From Paenibacillus antibioticophila (lineage in GTDB: Bacteria; Bacillota; Bacilli; Paenibacillales; Paenibacillaceae): a stretch of DNA of 64,000 nt. Every line of letters begins with the position of its first letter. Within the stretch, counting starts at the first letter, position 1. Shown piece after piece: positions 49,250-58,563 of the stretch. A program made the translations under genes and the position numbers. The stretch covers positions 363,848 to 427,847 of the forward strand of contig NZ_HG005140.1 of assembly GCF_000455265.1 (NCBI RefSeq), written 5' to 3'. The notes below the pieces were generated by a model. That model saw nothing but the letters and a program-made list of their open reading frames with translations, was not told the origin of the DNA and made no database searches.

Positions 49250-50860
49250 TCATTCGTCTTCTGGTACCTCGCGGTTCCCAAAGCGTTCATTGCCTACAAA
49301 AAGCTTGCCGCGATATTCAAAGGGGGAAATACCTTCCAGCTCCTTAAACACCCGTGAAAAATGCCGTGTATTCTCAAAGCCGACTGCTGCACTGATCTCC
49401 GACAGCTTGAGCGAGCCTGTTCCGATCAGTTCCTTTGCCTTACGAATTCGGACCTTCTTCAGATAAGTGACAAAGCTCTCGCCGGTATAAGCCTTGAATG
49501 CCTCACTGAAGTAGGAATAATTCAAGGATACGTAGTTGCTGACAATGGCCATGTTCAAGGGACGATGATAGTTGTTTTCGATATAGTCCACCGCATCCTT
49601 CATGTCCCCATTCTCGCTATGTGCGGAACGAATCTCCTTGATATACTCGTTCAGGCTGAACAGCAGCTGCTCCAGCGAACGAAAATAGTCATGGAAATGA
49701 CGGAAGTTGAACAGATCTCCCACTTTGCGGTAGAGCTTGATGACCTCCACCGATGCCTCCCCGTACATTCGGAATACTTCATCAAGGACCTGTTCGTTGA
49801 TTCGCTTGCTAACCGCGGATAAATAGTCGATGTCTAGGCCTGCCAGTTGATCAATCCTGAAAATCTCATGCAGCAGCAGGCCAATATCCTTATCCTGATT
49901 TGTGCCCAGAATATTACCCAGCTTCCGGATATCTTCCTTCGGAACAGTATAGCGGGGCCGTTCCGCAGGCAGCTCTTTGAACCAGATCAAGCGTGTCTTC
50001 GGAAATACAAAAGTGTAGCTTAGAGATTCGACCGCCTGACGGTAACACTCGGCAAGTTCCTCCAACCGGCTTCCTTCTTTGCTGATTCCGATCAGCAGGC
50101 CGTCAAGCTCCTTTTCGGCAGCCAGATTGGACAGTTCCGCAAACTTAGACTGCGGCCCACCTACCAGCACAACCCTTCCTTCCCGATCGAGCAGGCAAGC
50201 GTTCAGTTGGCCGTCAATGCTCTCGTACATATGCTCGGCCAATGACTTCAGCTCATCCTTCTTCATACGGCTGCCATCTTCATATATATAAGTCAGCACC
50301 GCTACAGAGAAAGGAGAAGTATAACGCTCAAAGCCTATCTCCGCGCTCCAAAGCTTCATTTCTTCCTCTTCGAAATCATTCATCAGCAGGAGGGCCAGAA
50401 GGATACCCGACTGAACCTGCTGCCGATAGCTCTCCGTGACGGAAAGCTGCTCGGCAATCTGGGAACGCTTGGTTAAAGTATCCTTACATTTACGCAGCGC
50501 TCCGAACAATTCGTCCCTGCGAATCGGCTTCAGCAAATAATCTACCGCTTGATACCGGATAGCTGCTTTAGCATATTCGAAGTCTTCATATCCGCTCAAA
50601 ATGATTACCAGCGGTTTTCCGGCTTGGGCATTCGGCAATGGTTCGGAAGCAAGCCGCTCAATCAGCGTAATTCCATCCATGATCGGCATGCGGATATCGG
50701 TCACCACAATTTCCGCTCCTTCGGCCCGGTATAATTCAAGTGCCTCAGCCCCTTGGGCCGCGGTAATCAATTCAAATTCCTCAGAGAACTCACGTTCAAT
50801 CATCGTCTTAAGTCCGAGACGGATATTTTTTTCATCATCAACGATCATCAGTTTTGTCAT
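49250..50860 (-). CDS. yesN: Response regulator, YesN-like (receiver and AraC HTH)
   Basis: The 536-residue protein has an N-terminal receiver (MTKLMIVDDEKNIRLGLKTM; phospho-acceptor Asp55 in VVTDIRMP). A long middle region and a C-terminal AraC-type double HTH (about 425-520; AIVSNYVSLNYSYFSEAFKAYTGESF, then ELIGTGSLKLSEISAAVGFENTRHFSRVFKE) follow. It overlaps the kinase gene end by 23 bases. It presumably regulates the permease/binding-protein genes upstream in the same operon in response to the kinase. Confidence 0.92.
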   Translation of the reverse strand: MTKLMIVDDEKNIRLGLKTMIEREFSEEFELITAAQGAEALELYRAEGAEIVVTDIRMPIMDGITLIERLASEPLPNAQAGKPLVIILSGYEDFEYAKAAIRYQAVDYLLKPIRRDELFGALRKCKDTLTKRSQIAEQLSVTESYRQQVQSGILLALLLMNDFEEEEMKLWSAEIGFERYTSPFSVAVLTYIYEDGSRMKKDELKSLAEHMYESIDGQLNACLLDREGRVVLVGGPQSKFAELSNLAAEKELDGLLIGISKEGSRLEELAECYRQAVESLSYTFVFPKTRLIWFKELPAERPRYTVPKEDIRKLGNILGTNQDKDIGLLLHEIFRIDQLAGLDIDYLSAVSKRINEQVLDEVFRMYGEASVEVIKLYRKVGDLFNFRHFHDYFRSLEQLLFSLNEYIKEIRSAHSENGDMKDAVDYIENNYHRPLNMAIVSNYVSLNYSYFSEAFKAYTGESFVTYLKKVRIRKAKELIGTGSLKLSEISAAVGFENTRHFSRVFKELEGISPFEYRGKLFVGNERFGNREVPEDE

Positions 50861-52754
50861 CCGTGCCTACCCTCCCTGTTAGCAGCACTTTCGGCAAAGT
50901 CATCTCAACTCGTGTATATTCACCTTGCTCACTAAATACGCTCAGACCATATTCTTGACCGTAAAAAAGTCGGATTCGCTCCTGTACATTGCTCAGGCCA
51001 ATTCCATATGGGCTTGGCTCCGGTCGGAAGCCTCTCGGTACCTTATCGGTAAGTCCGACCATCTCCAGTTCCTGGTTCAACTCCTTCAGTACCTCTTGTT
51101 CAATCCCCACACCGTTGTCTGTCACGATCATCCGTACCGCATTCTGCTCCCGGCTCTCCACCCGAATTTTAATCTCTCTTGTTCCAGGCTCTTCTCCGGT
51201 CCAGGCGTGTTTAACTGCGTTCTCAACAATAGGCTGAAGGGACATCTTTAGCATTTCCATCTCCATGTACTCTTCAGGAATGTCCAGCTGAAGCTGGATC
51301 GGCTCATCAAAGCGTATATTCATGACCTCGGTATAATTCTCGATATGTCGAATCTCATCGTAAAGCTTCACATACTCGCCAGACCATTTAAAATTGTATC
51401 TCATCATTCCGCCAAGCGAGGTCAGTGCGTCTGATATTGCCCGCTGGTTCTCGATCTCCGCTAGCATCTTTATATTCTCCAAGGTATTGTACAGAAAATG
51501 CGCATCAATCTGATTATGCAGCGTGCGGAGTTCCGCTTCTTTGGTTAGAGCCTGCTTGTATACAGCTTGGGCTACCAACGTATTAATCGTATTCATCAGC
51601 TTGGAGAAATGATGCGCCAATTCTCCGACCTCGCCCCCGCCACGAATAACAATTCCACTGTAAGTTTCCCCTCTGCGAACCTTCTTCATCTCTTCGGTCA
51701 GCAGACGCAGGTTTTTCAAAATAAATGCATTTGAAACATAAGCAATCAGGGTTACGAGCGTGATAAACCCGATATTGGCACCGATGAGTATATTTCGTGT
51801 ATGTGATATTTCCTCTAGCACACTGTCCATCGAGACGATATTCAGCAAATCTGCATTAATGCGTTCAATCGGCTTATGCAGCAGAAGAAATGAGTTTCCG
51901 TTTTCCGTGTAATTGATATCCCAATTTCCTGTAGCTTTATATTGTTGCAGCCTTTCCTCAATGACCGCGCTCATCTCGGGATTAGCAGCCAGGAAAGAAT
52001 CCTGAGCCCGAGTAAAAATTTGGAATTCGTTATCCACAATAAGCATTTGGGACTGGCTGTCTTGAATCACGGAGTATGTCCTTGGACTGAATTTTTCCAA
52101 CAACATATCCACCTGCACCATCCCGACATGATGAATATTCCTCGGAATACTCATTTCACGAAGCAACGATACCTTAGGCGTCTCCGCCGGGGTCTGCCCA
52201 TGATATCGATAGATGATGTCCGCATCATTATATAGAAAAGACCACGATTCCATTCCCTTCATCTCGATGGCCTTTTGATACCAAGGCTCATTGACAACAC
52301 GGCTTTCCCTGAAAAAAATTGGCCAGATCTCGGTTACTTTGCTGCTGGAGAACAGACGGAGATGCTCCACATTCGGATTGTAATACTGGATACGTGTCAA
52401 ACTTTTAAAAACGTTATTATTGAAATTAACCAATTCTTCCGCATCAGGCTCATTTGTATTGGACAAATACTCTTGTACATCGATATCATCGTAAGCAACC
52501 TGAACTGCTCGGACCATCGATTCGATCTGGGTTTGAATATGGAGCTCTTCCATATCCAGTAAGGACTCATTCTTTTCTCTGGCATCACGAATGTACATAT
52601 TATTAATCAATCCAAAGGAATAATAGGACACCAAGACGCTGGGTCCTAAAATAATAAAAATATAGGCCGCAATAAGGCGGCTCTGCAAGGAGCGGCGTCC
52701 AAACCAGTATTTAAATGAATCCCACAATGATATCGAGCGCTTGGTTCTCTTCAT
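50838..52754 (-). CDS. yesM: Sensor histidine kinase, YesM-like
   Basis: The 638-residue protein has two transmembrane helices enclosing an extracellular sensor (about 50-295), a HAMP region, then His_kinase (ELRTLHNQIDAHFLYNTLENIKML, phospho-His) and HATPase (QPIVENAVKHAW, VTDNGVGI, YGIGLSNVQERIRL). ATG 52754 has AAAGGAGT nine bases upstream. It probably senses sugar or the loaded binding protein encoded just upstream and phosphorylates YesN. Confidence 0.92.
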   Translation of the reverse strand: MKRTKRSISLWDSFKYWFGRRSLQSRLIAAYIFIILGPSVLVSYYSFGLINNMYIRDAREKNESLLDMEELHIQTQIESMVRAVQVAYDDIDVQEYLSNTNEPDAEELVNFNNNVFKSLTRIQYYNPNVEHLRLFSSSKVTEIWPIFFRESRVVNEPWYQKAIEMKGMESWSFLYNDADIIYRYHGQTPAETPKVSLLREMSIPRNIHHVGMVQVDMLLEKFSPRTYSVIQDSQSQMLIVDNEFQIFTRAQDSFLAANPEMSAVIEERLQQYKATGNWDINYTENGNSFLLLHKPIERINADLLNIVSMDSVLEEISHTRNILIGANIGFITLVTLIAYVSNAFILKNLRLLTEEMKKVRRGETYSGIVIRGGGEVGELAHHFSKLMNTINTLVAQAVYKQALTKEAELRTLHNQIDAHFLYNTLENIKMLAEIENQRAISDALTSLGGMMRYNFKWSGEYVKLYDEIRHIENYTEVMNIRFDEPIQLQLDIPEEYMEMEMLKMSLQPIVENAVKHAWTGEEPGTREIKIRVESREQNAVRMIVTDNGVGIEQEVLKELNQELEMVGLTDKVPRGFRPEPSPYGIGLSNVQERIRLFYGQEYGLSVFSEQGEYTRVEMTLPKVLLTGRVGTDDKTDDR

Positions 52755-52781
52755 GGACCTAACTCCTTTTAATAAACACCC

Positions 52782-52802
52782 AAAAGCCCGCGAGCCGCGG
52801 GC
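52782..52802 (-). terminator. Attenuating hairpin between binding protein and kinase genes
   Basis: GCCCGCG/CGCGGGC with a 3-nt loop, followed on the minus strand by TTTTGGG. Such hairpins lower expression of the regulator genes relative to the binding protein. Confidence 0.75.
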
Positions 52803-52829
52803 CATTTGGGCAGAACTATAGAATCGGTA

Positions 52830-54515
52830 TTACATACCGAGCTTCGTTTTGTTCTCTTCGTATTTCGTTTGTTGGAAAGCCTCAACTTTTGCGAGTCCCA
52901 GATCTTCTTGTTTCTTGATGTAGTCTGCCCAGATCTTGTCGAACTCTGCTTCGGAAGAAGCCATCAGGAGCTTAGGCAATGTCTTGCCGCGCAGATCCTT
53001 GATCTTGCTCAGAATGATGCCCTCATCAGAGTTAGCCAGTGGATCGATTTCGTTGTATTCGGAGATACTTACCGTCTTGCCGCGAGTCCAATCTTCCAAC
53101 TGTTTGTAAGGTTCAACCGATTGAGGAGTCCATTGATACGTAATATTCGTATCTTGCATCATCCAGAAGGTGAACGAAGAGCCGTATTGCTTGTCGAACG
53201 CGGAACGGTCTGTATTCATCAGATCAAATACTTCTGGCTTGAATTGATCTTTGCCGTCAATTGTATCATAGCTTACGCCTTTTTCTCCAAGGTAAAGGTC
53301 TTTCTGTCCTTCTTCACTCATCAGGTAGCTCAGGAACTTGATGGCACGCTCTTTATCCTTAACATCCTTGGAAATCAGAGTTACTGTCCATCCGGAAATG
53401 GCTGGGCCGTTAAGTGTTGGAGCATCCAGGTTTGTATTTGCAGGACCATCTACAGCAATGTAGATCTTGTTAGGATCCTGTTGGTACAACGTACCCAATT
53501 GAGCTGCAAAGTCAGTGCGTTGGTACAACATTGCAAAGTAACGTCCCTGCACGATTTTTTCTTCCATTTGAGCGCGCTTGTCAATGAAGATATCCTTCGC
53601 CAGCAAGCCTTGCTCGTTAGCATCGCGCAATGTCTTCAACCAGCGAACATATTCAGGATCGGTTTCACGATTATACAGCTTGCCGTCTTTTTCTCTCGGA
53701 ATAGCCAGGAAGTTTTGAATGTAGCCTTCCAGAGAGTCGTTGCCTGTTTGAGTGAACTCATGCAACCCAAGTGGAATGATCGGTTGTCCATCGATTTCCG
53801 GGAACATTTCTTTAGCTTTCTTCAGTGCTCCCACAAAGCCTTCTGGAGTCCGCATATCCGGGCTGCCGATGGCTTCATAGATGTCCTTGCGAACTACGAA
53901 TGTTTGGTTGGATACATAAGTGTCTCCGTATTTCTCGTAGTCTTTAGGGGACGAGGAAGAGTTAGGGTATCCATATACATTACCGTCTGCTTGTGTATAC
54001 CAGCCCAGTTTGTCAGGGTCTGCCACTTTGAAGAAGTACGGATCATATTCTTCAGCAAGTTTGTTCAGCGGCTCAACGAGACCGCCTTCGATCATTTTCT
54101 TCACACCATCTTCATACCAGCCGAGCGTAATGAAGTCTGGCAGTTTACCGGAAGCAATCAGTGTGTTTAACTTTTCGTTCTCGTTACCAGCTGGAACGAT
54201 GAAGTCAATATTAACACCCGTCTTTTTAGTCACATATTGGGATGTCGGGTCAACGCCCCATTTGTTAGGGAACCAAGCAAAGTTCAGGTACCATTCAAAC
54301 GTAATTGGAGACGTGTCGGATTTCCAGCCCGGTTCATCAGCCGATGGTGTAGCAGCCGGCTCGGACGGAGTATTTGTATCCGTCGTTGCTGCGTTGTTAG
54401 CGTTTTCTGTTTTGGCCGTGTTATTGCTGTTGCTGCCACATGCCGCCAGAGAAAGAACCATGATACATGCCATCAGAAGCATCATCATTTTTTTGGACTT
54501 ACTTTTCATGCCCAT
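52830..54515 (-). CDS. ABC sugar-binding lipoprotein (LplA-like)
   Basis: The 561-residue protein has a lipobox LSLAAC (Cys26) after a basic hydrophobic leader, then a Thr/Asn/Ala-rich linker. The binding domain opens with TSPITFEWYLNFAWFPNKWG and includes DYEKYGDTYVSNQTFVVRKD and the later YQWTPQSVEPYKQLEDWTRG, the large extracellular solute-binding family used for oligosaccharides. AAGGGG precedes the ATG at 54515. It is the third gene of the operon; no glycoside hydrolase is adjacent to reveal the sugar. Confidence 0.9.
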   Translation of the reverse strand: MGMKSKSKKMMMLLMACIMVLSLAACGSNSNNTAKTENANNAATTDTNTPSEPAATPSADEPGWKSDTSPITFEWYLNFAWFPNKWGVDPTSQYVTKKTGVNIDFIVPAGNENEKLNTLIASGKLPDFITLGWYEDGVKKMIEGGLVEPLNKLAEEYDPYFFKVADPDKLGWYTQADGNVYGYPNSSSSPKDYEKYGDTYVSNQTFVVRKDIYEAIGSPDMRTPEGFVGALKKAKEMFPEIDGQPIIPLGLHEFTQTGNDSLEGYIQNFLAIPREKDGKLYNRETDPEYVRWLKTLRDANEQGLLAKDIFIDKRAQMEEKIVQGRYFAMLYQRTDFAAQLGTLYQQDPNKIYIAVDGPANTNLDAPTLNGPAISGWTVTLISKDVKDKERAIKFLSYLMSEEGQKDLYLGEKGVSYDTIDGKDQFKPEVFDLMNTDRSAFDKQYGSSFTFWMMQDTNITYQWTPQSVEPYKQLEDWTRGKTVSISEYNEIDPLANSDEGIILSKIKDLRGKTLPKLLMASSEAEFDKIWADYIKKQEDLGLAKVEAFQQTKYEENKTKLGM

Positions 54516-54572
54516 GCTTTTTACCCCTTTTCTGAACTTATATAATGTAGTGCTATAATGTGCAACTCCAAA

Positions 54573-54588
54573 GCCGCCGCAAGGCGGC
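54573..54588 (-). terminator. Hairpin between permease and binding protein genes
   Basis: GCCGCC/GGCGGC with a GCAA loop, followed on the minus strand by TTTGGAGTT. Probably an RNA-stabilising or partial termination element. Confidence 0.55.
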
Positions 54589-54624
54589 CCGGAGGAGTTA
54601 CTGAAGGTATTCGGGCCTTTCTAA

Positions 54625-55515
54625 TTAGCCCTTGATGGAACCGATCATCATCCCTTTAACAAAATAACGTTGCAGGAACGGATAAGCAAACACAATCGGC
54701 ATTGTTGTAACAACCATGGTAGCCAGCTTAATTGATTGCGAGGTAACCGTCTTGGTTACCGCACTTCCTTGAACCGCTGTGGTCATAATGTTAGAGCTGG
54801 ACTGAGCCACGACCCGGTACAAGAAGGTCTGAATCGGTTGCAGTGATTCCTTATTCACGTAGATAATCCCTGCAAAGTAGTCATTCCATTGGTATACCCC
54901 GTGGAATAGTGCAATTGTAGCGATAACAGGCATCGATACTGGCAATACAATTTTCAAGAAAATGGTCCAGTCGTTGGCTCCGTCGATTCTTCCCGCTTCC
55001 TCGAGACCATCCGGAATTTCCCGGAAGAAGGTCATGAAGATAATCAGATCAAAAAAGCTAAACAGTACCGGTATAATATAAACCAAGAAGTTATCTAGCA
55101 GGTTTAAGTCTCGAATCAGCAAGTAAGTTGGAATCAGACCGCCGGAGAAGATCATCGTGATCGTTCCCATGATAATATAGAAGCGCCCTGCAATCAGTTC
55201 TCTGCGCGAGAAAGCATAAGCAACCATGGCGGTGAAAAATACGTGTGCTACTACTCCAAGAATCGTCTTCGCAATGGTAAGCCCCATGGCGGTCATGATC
55301 CCCGGGTTAGCGAATACCGCCTCAAAGTTCTCAAGGCTGAACACCCGCGGCCACCAATAAATACCGCCCAGCATCGCATCCTTACCATCATTGAAGGCAT
55401 TAATCAGTACGTACCAAATGGGATACAATGTGACAAAACAGATCAGAAGCATCCCAAAATTATTAACGAAATCGAAGACAACTTCGCCTTTTGTTCTGCG
55501 GCTAGATAAAAACAT
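54625..55515 (-). CDS. ABC sugar permease (LplC/YtcP-like, MalG type)
   Basis: The 296-residue protein has six transmembrane helices and the EAA motif EEAGRIDGANDWTIFLKIVLPVSMP. The C-terminus VFAYPFLQRYFVKGMMIGSIKG is the typical ending of MalG-like carbohydrate permeases. It pairs with the LplB-like permease encoded 18 bp upstream. The ATPase is not in the operon, as usual for this subfamily, which shares MsmX-type ATPases. Confidence 0.93.
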   Translation of the reverse strand: MFLSSRRTKGEVVFDFVNNFGMLLICFVTLYPIWYVLINAFNDGKDAMLGGIYWWPRVFSLENFEAVFANPGIMTAMGLTIAKTILGVVAHVFFTAMVAYAFSRRELIAGRFYIIMGTITMIFSGGLIPTYLLIRDLNLLDNFLVYIIPVLFSFFDLIIFMTFFREIPDGLEEAGRIDGANDWTIFLKIVLPVSMPVIATIALFHGVYQWNDYFAGIIYVNKESLQPIQTFLYRVVAQSSSNIMTTAVQGSAVTKTVTSQSIKLATMVVTTMPIVFAYPFLQRYFVKGMMIGSIKG

Positions 55516-55533
55516 GTGCGGATCCTCCTTTGC

Positions 55534-56502
55534 CTAAAACAACGAAGTGTCGTTGAGTTTTTTGGATACTTGGTTTGCTATCAACAGCAAAGTGATTGCG
55601 ATAACTGACTTGAACAATCCCACAGCCGTTGAATAGGAGAATCGGCCCTGTGAAAGTCCCGTATAGTATACGTAGTAGTCAATAACGTTACTTGCGCTGT
55701 CATTCAATGAATTTCGCAATACCAAGATTTGGTCAAAGTTGGAATTCATCACACCGCTGACGGCGAGAATAAACAGGATGCTGATCGTTGCTTTAATTGC
55801 CGGCAGCGTAACGTACCACATTTGCTGGAACCGTCCGGCACCATCAATTCTTGCTGCTTCATACATTTCAGGAGAGATACTCGTAATCGCCGCCAAATAA
55901 ATAATTGCGGACCAGCCAAGCTCTTTCCAGATATCCGAAGTAATGACAATGGTCCAAAAGTATTTCGGCTCAGCCAGAAACGAGATCGGCTGATCAATGA
56001 GATTCAATGCCATAAAGATCTTGTTAAAGATCCCTATATCCGAGAGCCATGTTGCTAAGATTCCGCCTAATACAACCCAGGACAGGAAGTGAGGCAGGTA
56101 AGAAATCGTCTGAATGGACTTCTTGAATCGTAAGGAACGCACCTCATTCAGGAAAAGTGCAAAAATAATAGGAAGAGGGAATGTCGCTAGCTTCAGCAAG
56201 CTAATCCCGAGCGTATTCCTCATAACGTAGCCGAAATTTTCATCAGCCAGAAACTCTTTAAAATGCTCTAGTCCTACCCAGGGGGCTTCTGAAATTGTTC
56301 TGATAATATCATAGTCCTTAAATGCAATAACAACGCCGTACATTGGAATGTAGTTAAAAATAATCATCCACGCGATGCCGAGCAGCGCCATAATTTGAAT
56401 ATGCCGCTGTGTGTAGAGCTTTCTCAGCCATTTCCGCCTCTTATCGGGCGGCGTATTTGTTTGTATCGCGGCTGTGGGCTGTGAAGACTGTTGTATGTCC
56501 AT
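55534..56502 (-). CDS. ABC sugar permease (LplB/YteP-like, MalF type)
   Basis: The 322-residue protein has six transmembrane helices, an N-terminal cytoplasmic tail ending KLYTQRHIQIMALLGIAWMIIFNYIPMYGVVIAFKDY, and EAARIDGAGRFQQMWYVTLPAI as the EAA motif. The closing ANQVSKKLNDTSLF is that of LplB-type permeases. It is the first gene of the operon, downstream of a promoter and cre site. Confidence 0.93.
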   Translation of the reverse strand: MDIQQSSQPTAAIQTNTPPDKRRKWLRKLYTQRHIQIMALLGIAWMIIFNYIPMYGVVIAFKDYDIIRTISEAPWVGLEHFKEFLADENFGYVMRNTLGISLLKLATFPLPIIFALFLNEVRSLRFKKSIQTISYLPHFLSWVVLGGILATWLSDIGIFNKIFMALNLIDQPISFLAEPKYFWTIVITSDIWKELGWSAIIYLAAITSISPEMYEAARIDGAGRFQQMWYVTLPAIKATISILFILAVSGVMNSNFDQILVLRNSLNDSASNVIDYYVYYTGLSQGRFSYSTAVGLFKSVIAITLLLIANQVSKKLNDTSLF

Positions 56503-56535
56503 CCCCTTTGACCTCCAAGCTGTCTATTTCTGATT

Positions 56536-56592
56536 TGAAAGCACTTTCACCTATCACACTAATATTGTACTTGGGATGACCTGCTAGAGTAA
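56536..56592 (-). promoter_or_regulatory. Promoter and cre site of the sugar-uptake operon
   Basis: TTACTC (56587-56592), 17 bp, TACAAT (56564-56569) on the minus strand. TGAAAGCACTTTCA at 56536-56549 matches the cre consensus TGWAAGCGCTTWCA at 13 of 14 bases and is downstream of the -10, a position where CcpA blocks elongation. Confidence 0.65.
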
Positions 56593-56755
56593 GGCATCAG
56601 ATTTCGTATCCAAGGTATCATTTTTCGGGTTGACTTCATAAAAGTATCATTTGATTTCCTGAAGAAGCAGCATGTATGATGAGTACAAAGATGTACTCCC
56701 ACAACGGACAGCATCAGAATTATACTATTGGGTCTCATTTTCAGGGGGTCTTAGA

Positions 56756-58498
56756 TTGGAAAAGGAACTCAACTACTCACAAATTGAGAGTATTCTCAAC
56801 TCTTCCGCATTGCTCCGTTCCATCGATTTGATGGGCGTCGGGCTTGCCGTAACCAATCCGAATCTTAAAGACAACCCGCTTGTTTACGTGAATAAAGGCT
56901 TTGAGATGATCACCGGTTATACCAAGGAAGAGGTTATAATGCGCAATTCACGGTTTCTCCAAGGTGAAGAGACCGATAAGGATCACTTGGATGTTATTAG
57001 AAATGCAATAAAACAAGGAAAAGCCGCCACGGTGACTATTAAAAATTACCGAAAAGACGGCACGACCTTTTGGAACCAATTTATTATTAGTCCTGTCTAT
57101 GATTCCAAAGACAAGCCTGCTTACTTCATCGGGCTCCAATTCGATGTGACAAACGAGGTTGAGGCGCAGCAGGAATCCAGACAGCAGATCCGCCAACTCT
57201 CCTACTTTGATCCTGTTACCGGACTTTTGAATATGGGACGGTTTCAGGAAGCAGCACAGGAGGATCTCGCTATCCTTGAATACGAACACCGAAGCGGCGC
57301 TGTGTTACGAGTTAACTTGAATCGCTTCCGTTACATAAATGAAAGTTATGGAGAAGCCGCAGGTAATGAATTGCTGATCGGCGTAGCCGAGCGAATCAGC
57401 AGCGAGGTCGACAAAGACGCGCTTGTATGCCGCAGCTTTGCAGATGAATTCATTATTTTTCTCAATCAAATTAGCAATCCCCTTCAAATACATACTATAG
57501 CCAGTAAATTATACGACTCTTTGAAGCAGCCGTTTATCATGGCCGACGATGAAATGAGCATCAGTTTTGCTATGGGCATCAGCATCTTTCCGGACGATGG
57601 GGCAGATGTCTCCCTATTGCTGAAGCACGCGGAGCTCGCCATGAAAGAAGCCAAGACCGAAAATATAAGCAACCCTCATTATTTTGACTATTACTTAATG
57701 GACAAGCTGAACGAACGGGTAAATATGGAGAAGAGACTGCCGCGCGCGCTTGCCGAAGGAGAATTCGAGCTCTTTTACCAGCCGAAGATCCATGCAGTCA
57801 CAATGGAGATTATCGGGATGGAGGCCTTGCTGCGCTGGAATGATCCGGAGGAAGGAATGATCTCTCCCGCTTCCTTCATTCCGATTGCCGAAGAATGCGG
57901 CTTCATTGTCGAGCTTGGCGAATGGGTGCTGTGGGAGGCCTGCCGAACCAATAAGCGCTGGCAGGATCAGGGACTGCCGAAGCTGCCTATCTCCGTCAAT
58001 GTATCCGCCGTCCAATTCAAGCATCCGCAGTTTGTACAGACCGTGGGGACTGTACTGGAGAAGACCGGACTGGCACCGGAATTTCTTGAGCTTGAGGTTA
58101 CGGAATCGCTGCTCAACGAGCCTGCGCTAATCAAGGACCGGCTGGATTCCTTAAAAGGGCGCGGCATAAACTTGTCCATTGACGATTTCGGAACAGGCTA
58201 CTCCTCGATTTTTTACTTAAAAGAACTGCCCTTGCAGATTTTGAAGATTGACCGGACCTTCATACAGAATACCCCGCACTCACAGCGCGACAGCTTGCTG
58301 CTCCGTTCAATCATTCAGCTTGGCAAGTCCTTGGGCTTGACCGTTCTTGCCGAAGGCGTAGAGACGGAACAGCAGCTCCAATTTTTGCGGGAAAATGAAT
58401 GTGATCAAATTCAAGGCTATTATTATAGTAGACCGGTAGATTGCACGGCGATGACCCGGATGCTGGAAGACGGAAGCACGAACCATAATCTTTGCTAA
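56756..58498 (+). CDS. LOV/PAS-GGDEF-EAL protein with Ser replacing the photoactive Cys
   Basis: The 580-residue protein (from TTG with GGGGG eight bases upstream; an ATG at 56672 would add 28 residues). An N-terminal LOV-like PAS has NPLVYVNKGFEMITGY, NSRFLQGEETD, NYRKDGTTFWNQFIISPV and YFIGLQFDVT, the flavin contacts of LOV domains, but the canonical Cys of NCRFLQG is Ser65. GGDEF is degenerate (RSFADEF), so cyclase activity is doubtful; EAL is intact (MEALLRWND, ELEVTESLL, DDFGTGYSSIFYL), so it is probably a c-di-GMP phosphodiesterase. Divergent from the sugar operon. Confidence 0.85.
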   Translation: MEKELNYSQIESILNSSALLRSIDLMGVGLAVTNPNLKDNPLVYVNKGFEMITGYTKEEVIMRNSRFLQGEETDKDHLDVIRNAIKQGKAATVTIKNYRKDGTTFWNQFIISPVYDSKDKPAYFIGLQFDVTNEVEAQQESRQQIRQLSYFDPVTGLLNMGRFQEAAQEDLAILEYEHRSGAVLRVNLNRFRYINESYGEAAGNELLIGVAERISSEVDKDALVCRSFADEFIIFLNQISNPLQIHTIASKLYDSLKQPFIMADDEMSISFAMGISIFPDDGADVSLLLKHAELAMKEAKTENISNPHYFDYYLMDKLNERVNMEKRLPRALAEGEFELFYQPKIHAVTMEIIGMEALLRWNDPEEGMISPASFIPIAEECGFIVELGEWVLWEACRTNKRWQDQGLPKLPISVNVSAVQFKHPQFVQTVGTVLEKTGLAPEFLELEVTESLLNEPALIKDRLDSLKGRGINLSIDDFGTGYSSIFYLKELPLQILKIDRTFIQNTPHSQRDSLLLRSIIQLGKSLGLTVLAEGVETEQQLQFLRENECDQIQGYYYSRPVDCTAMTRMLEDGSTNHNLC

Positions 58499-58563
58499 AT
58501 ATAATAGATAGTTCTCTCAGACAGACATTCTGATCTGCCATGGACGACTGGAGGTAATTGAAA

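Noticed and set aside
52806..54170. 454-codon plus-strand frame over the sugar-binding protein gene
   Set aside because: Antisense shadow of a clear lipoprotein gene with strong codon bias on the other strand.
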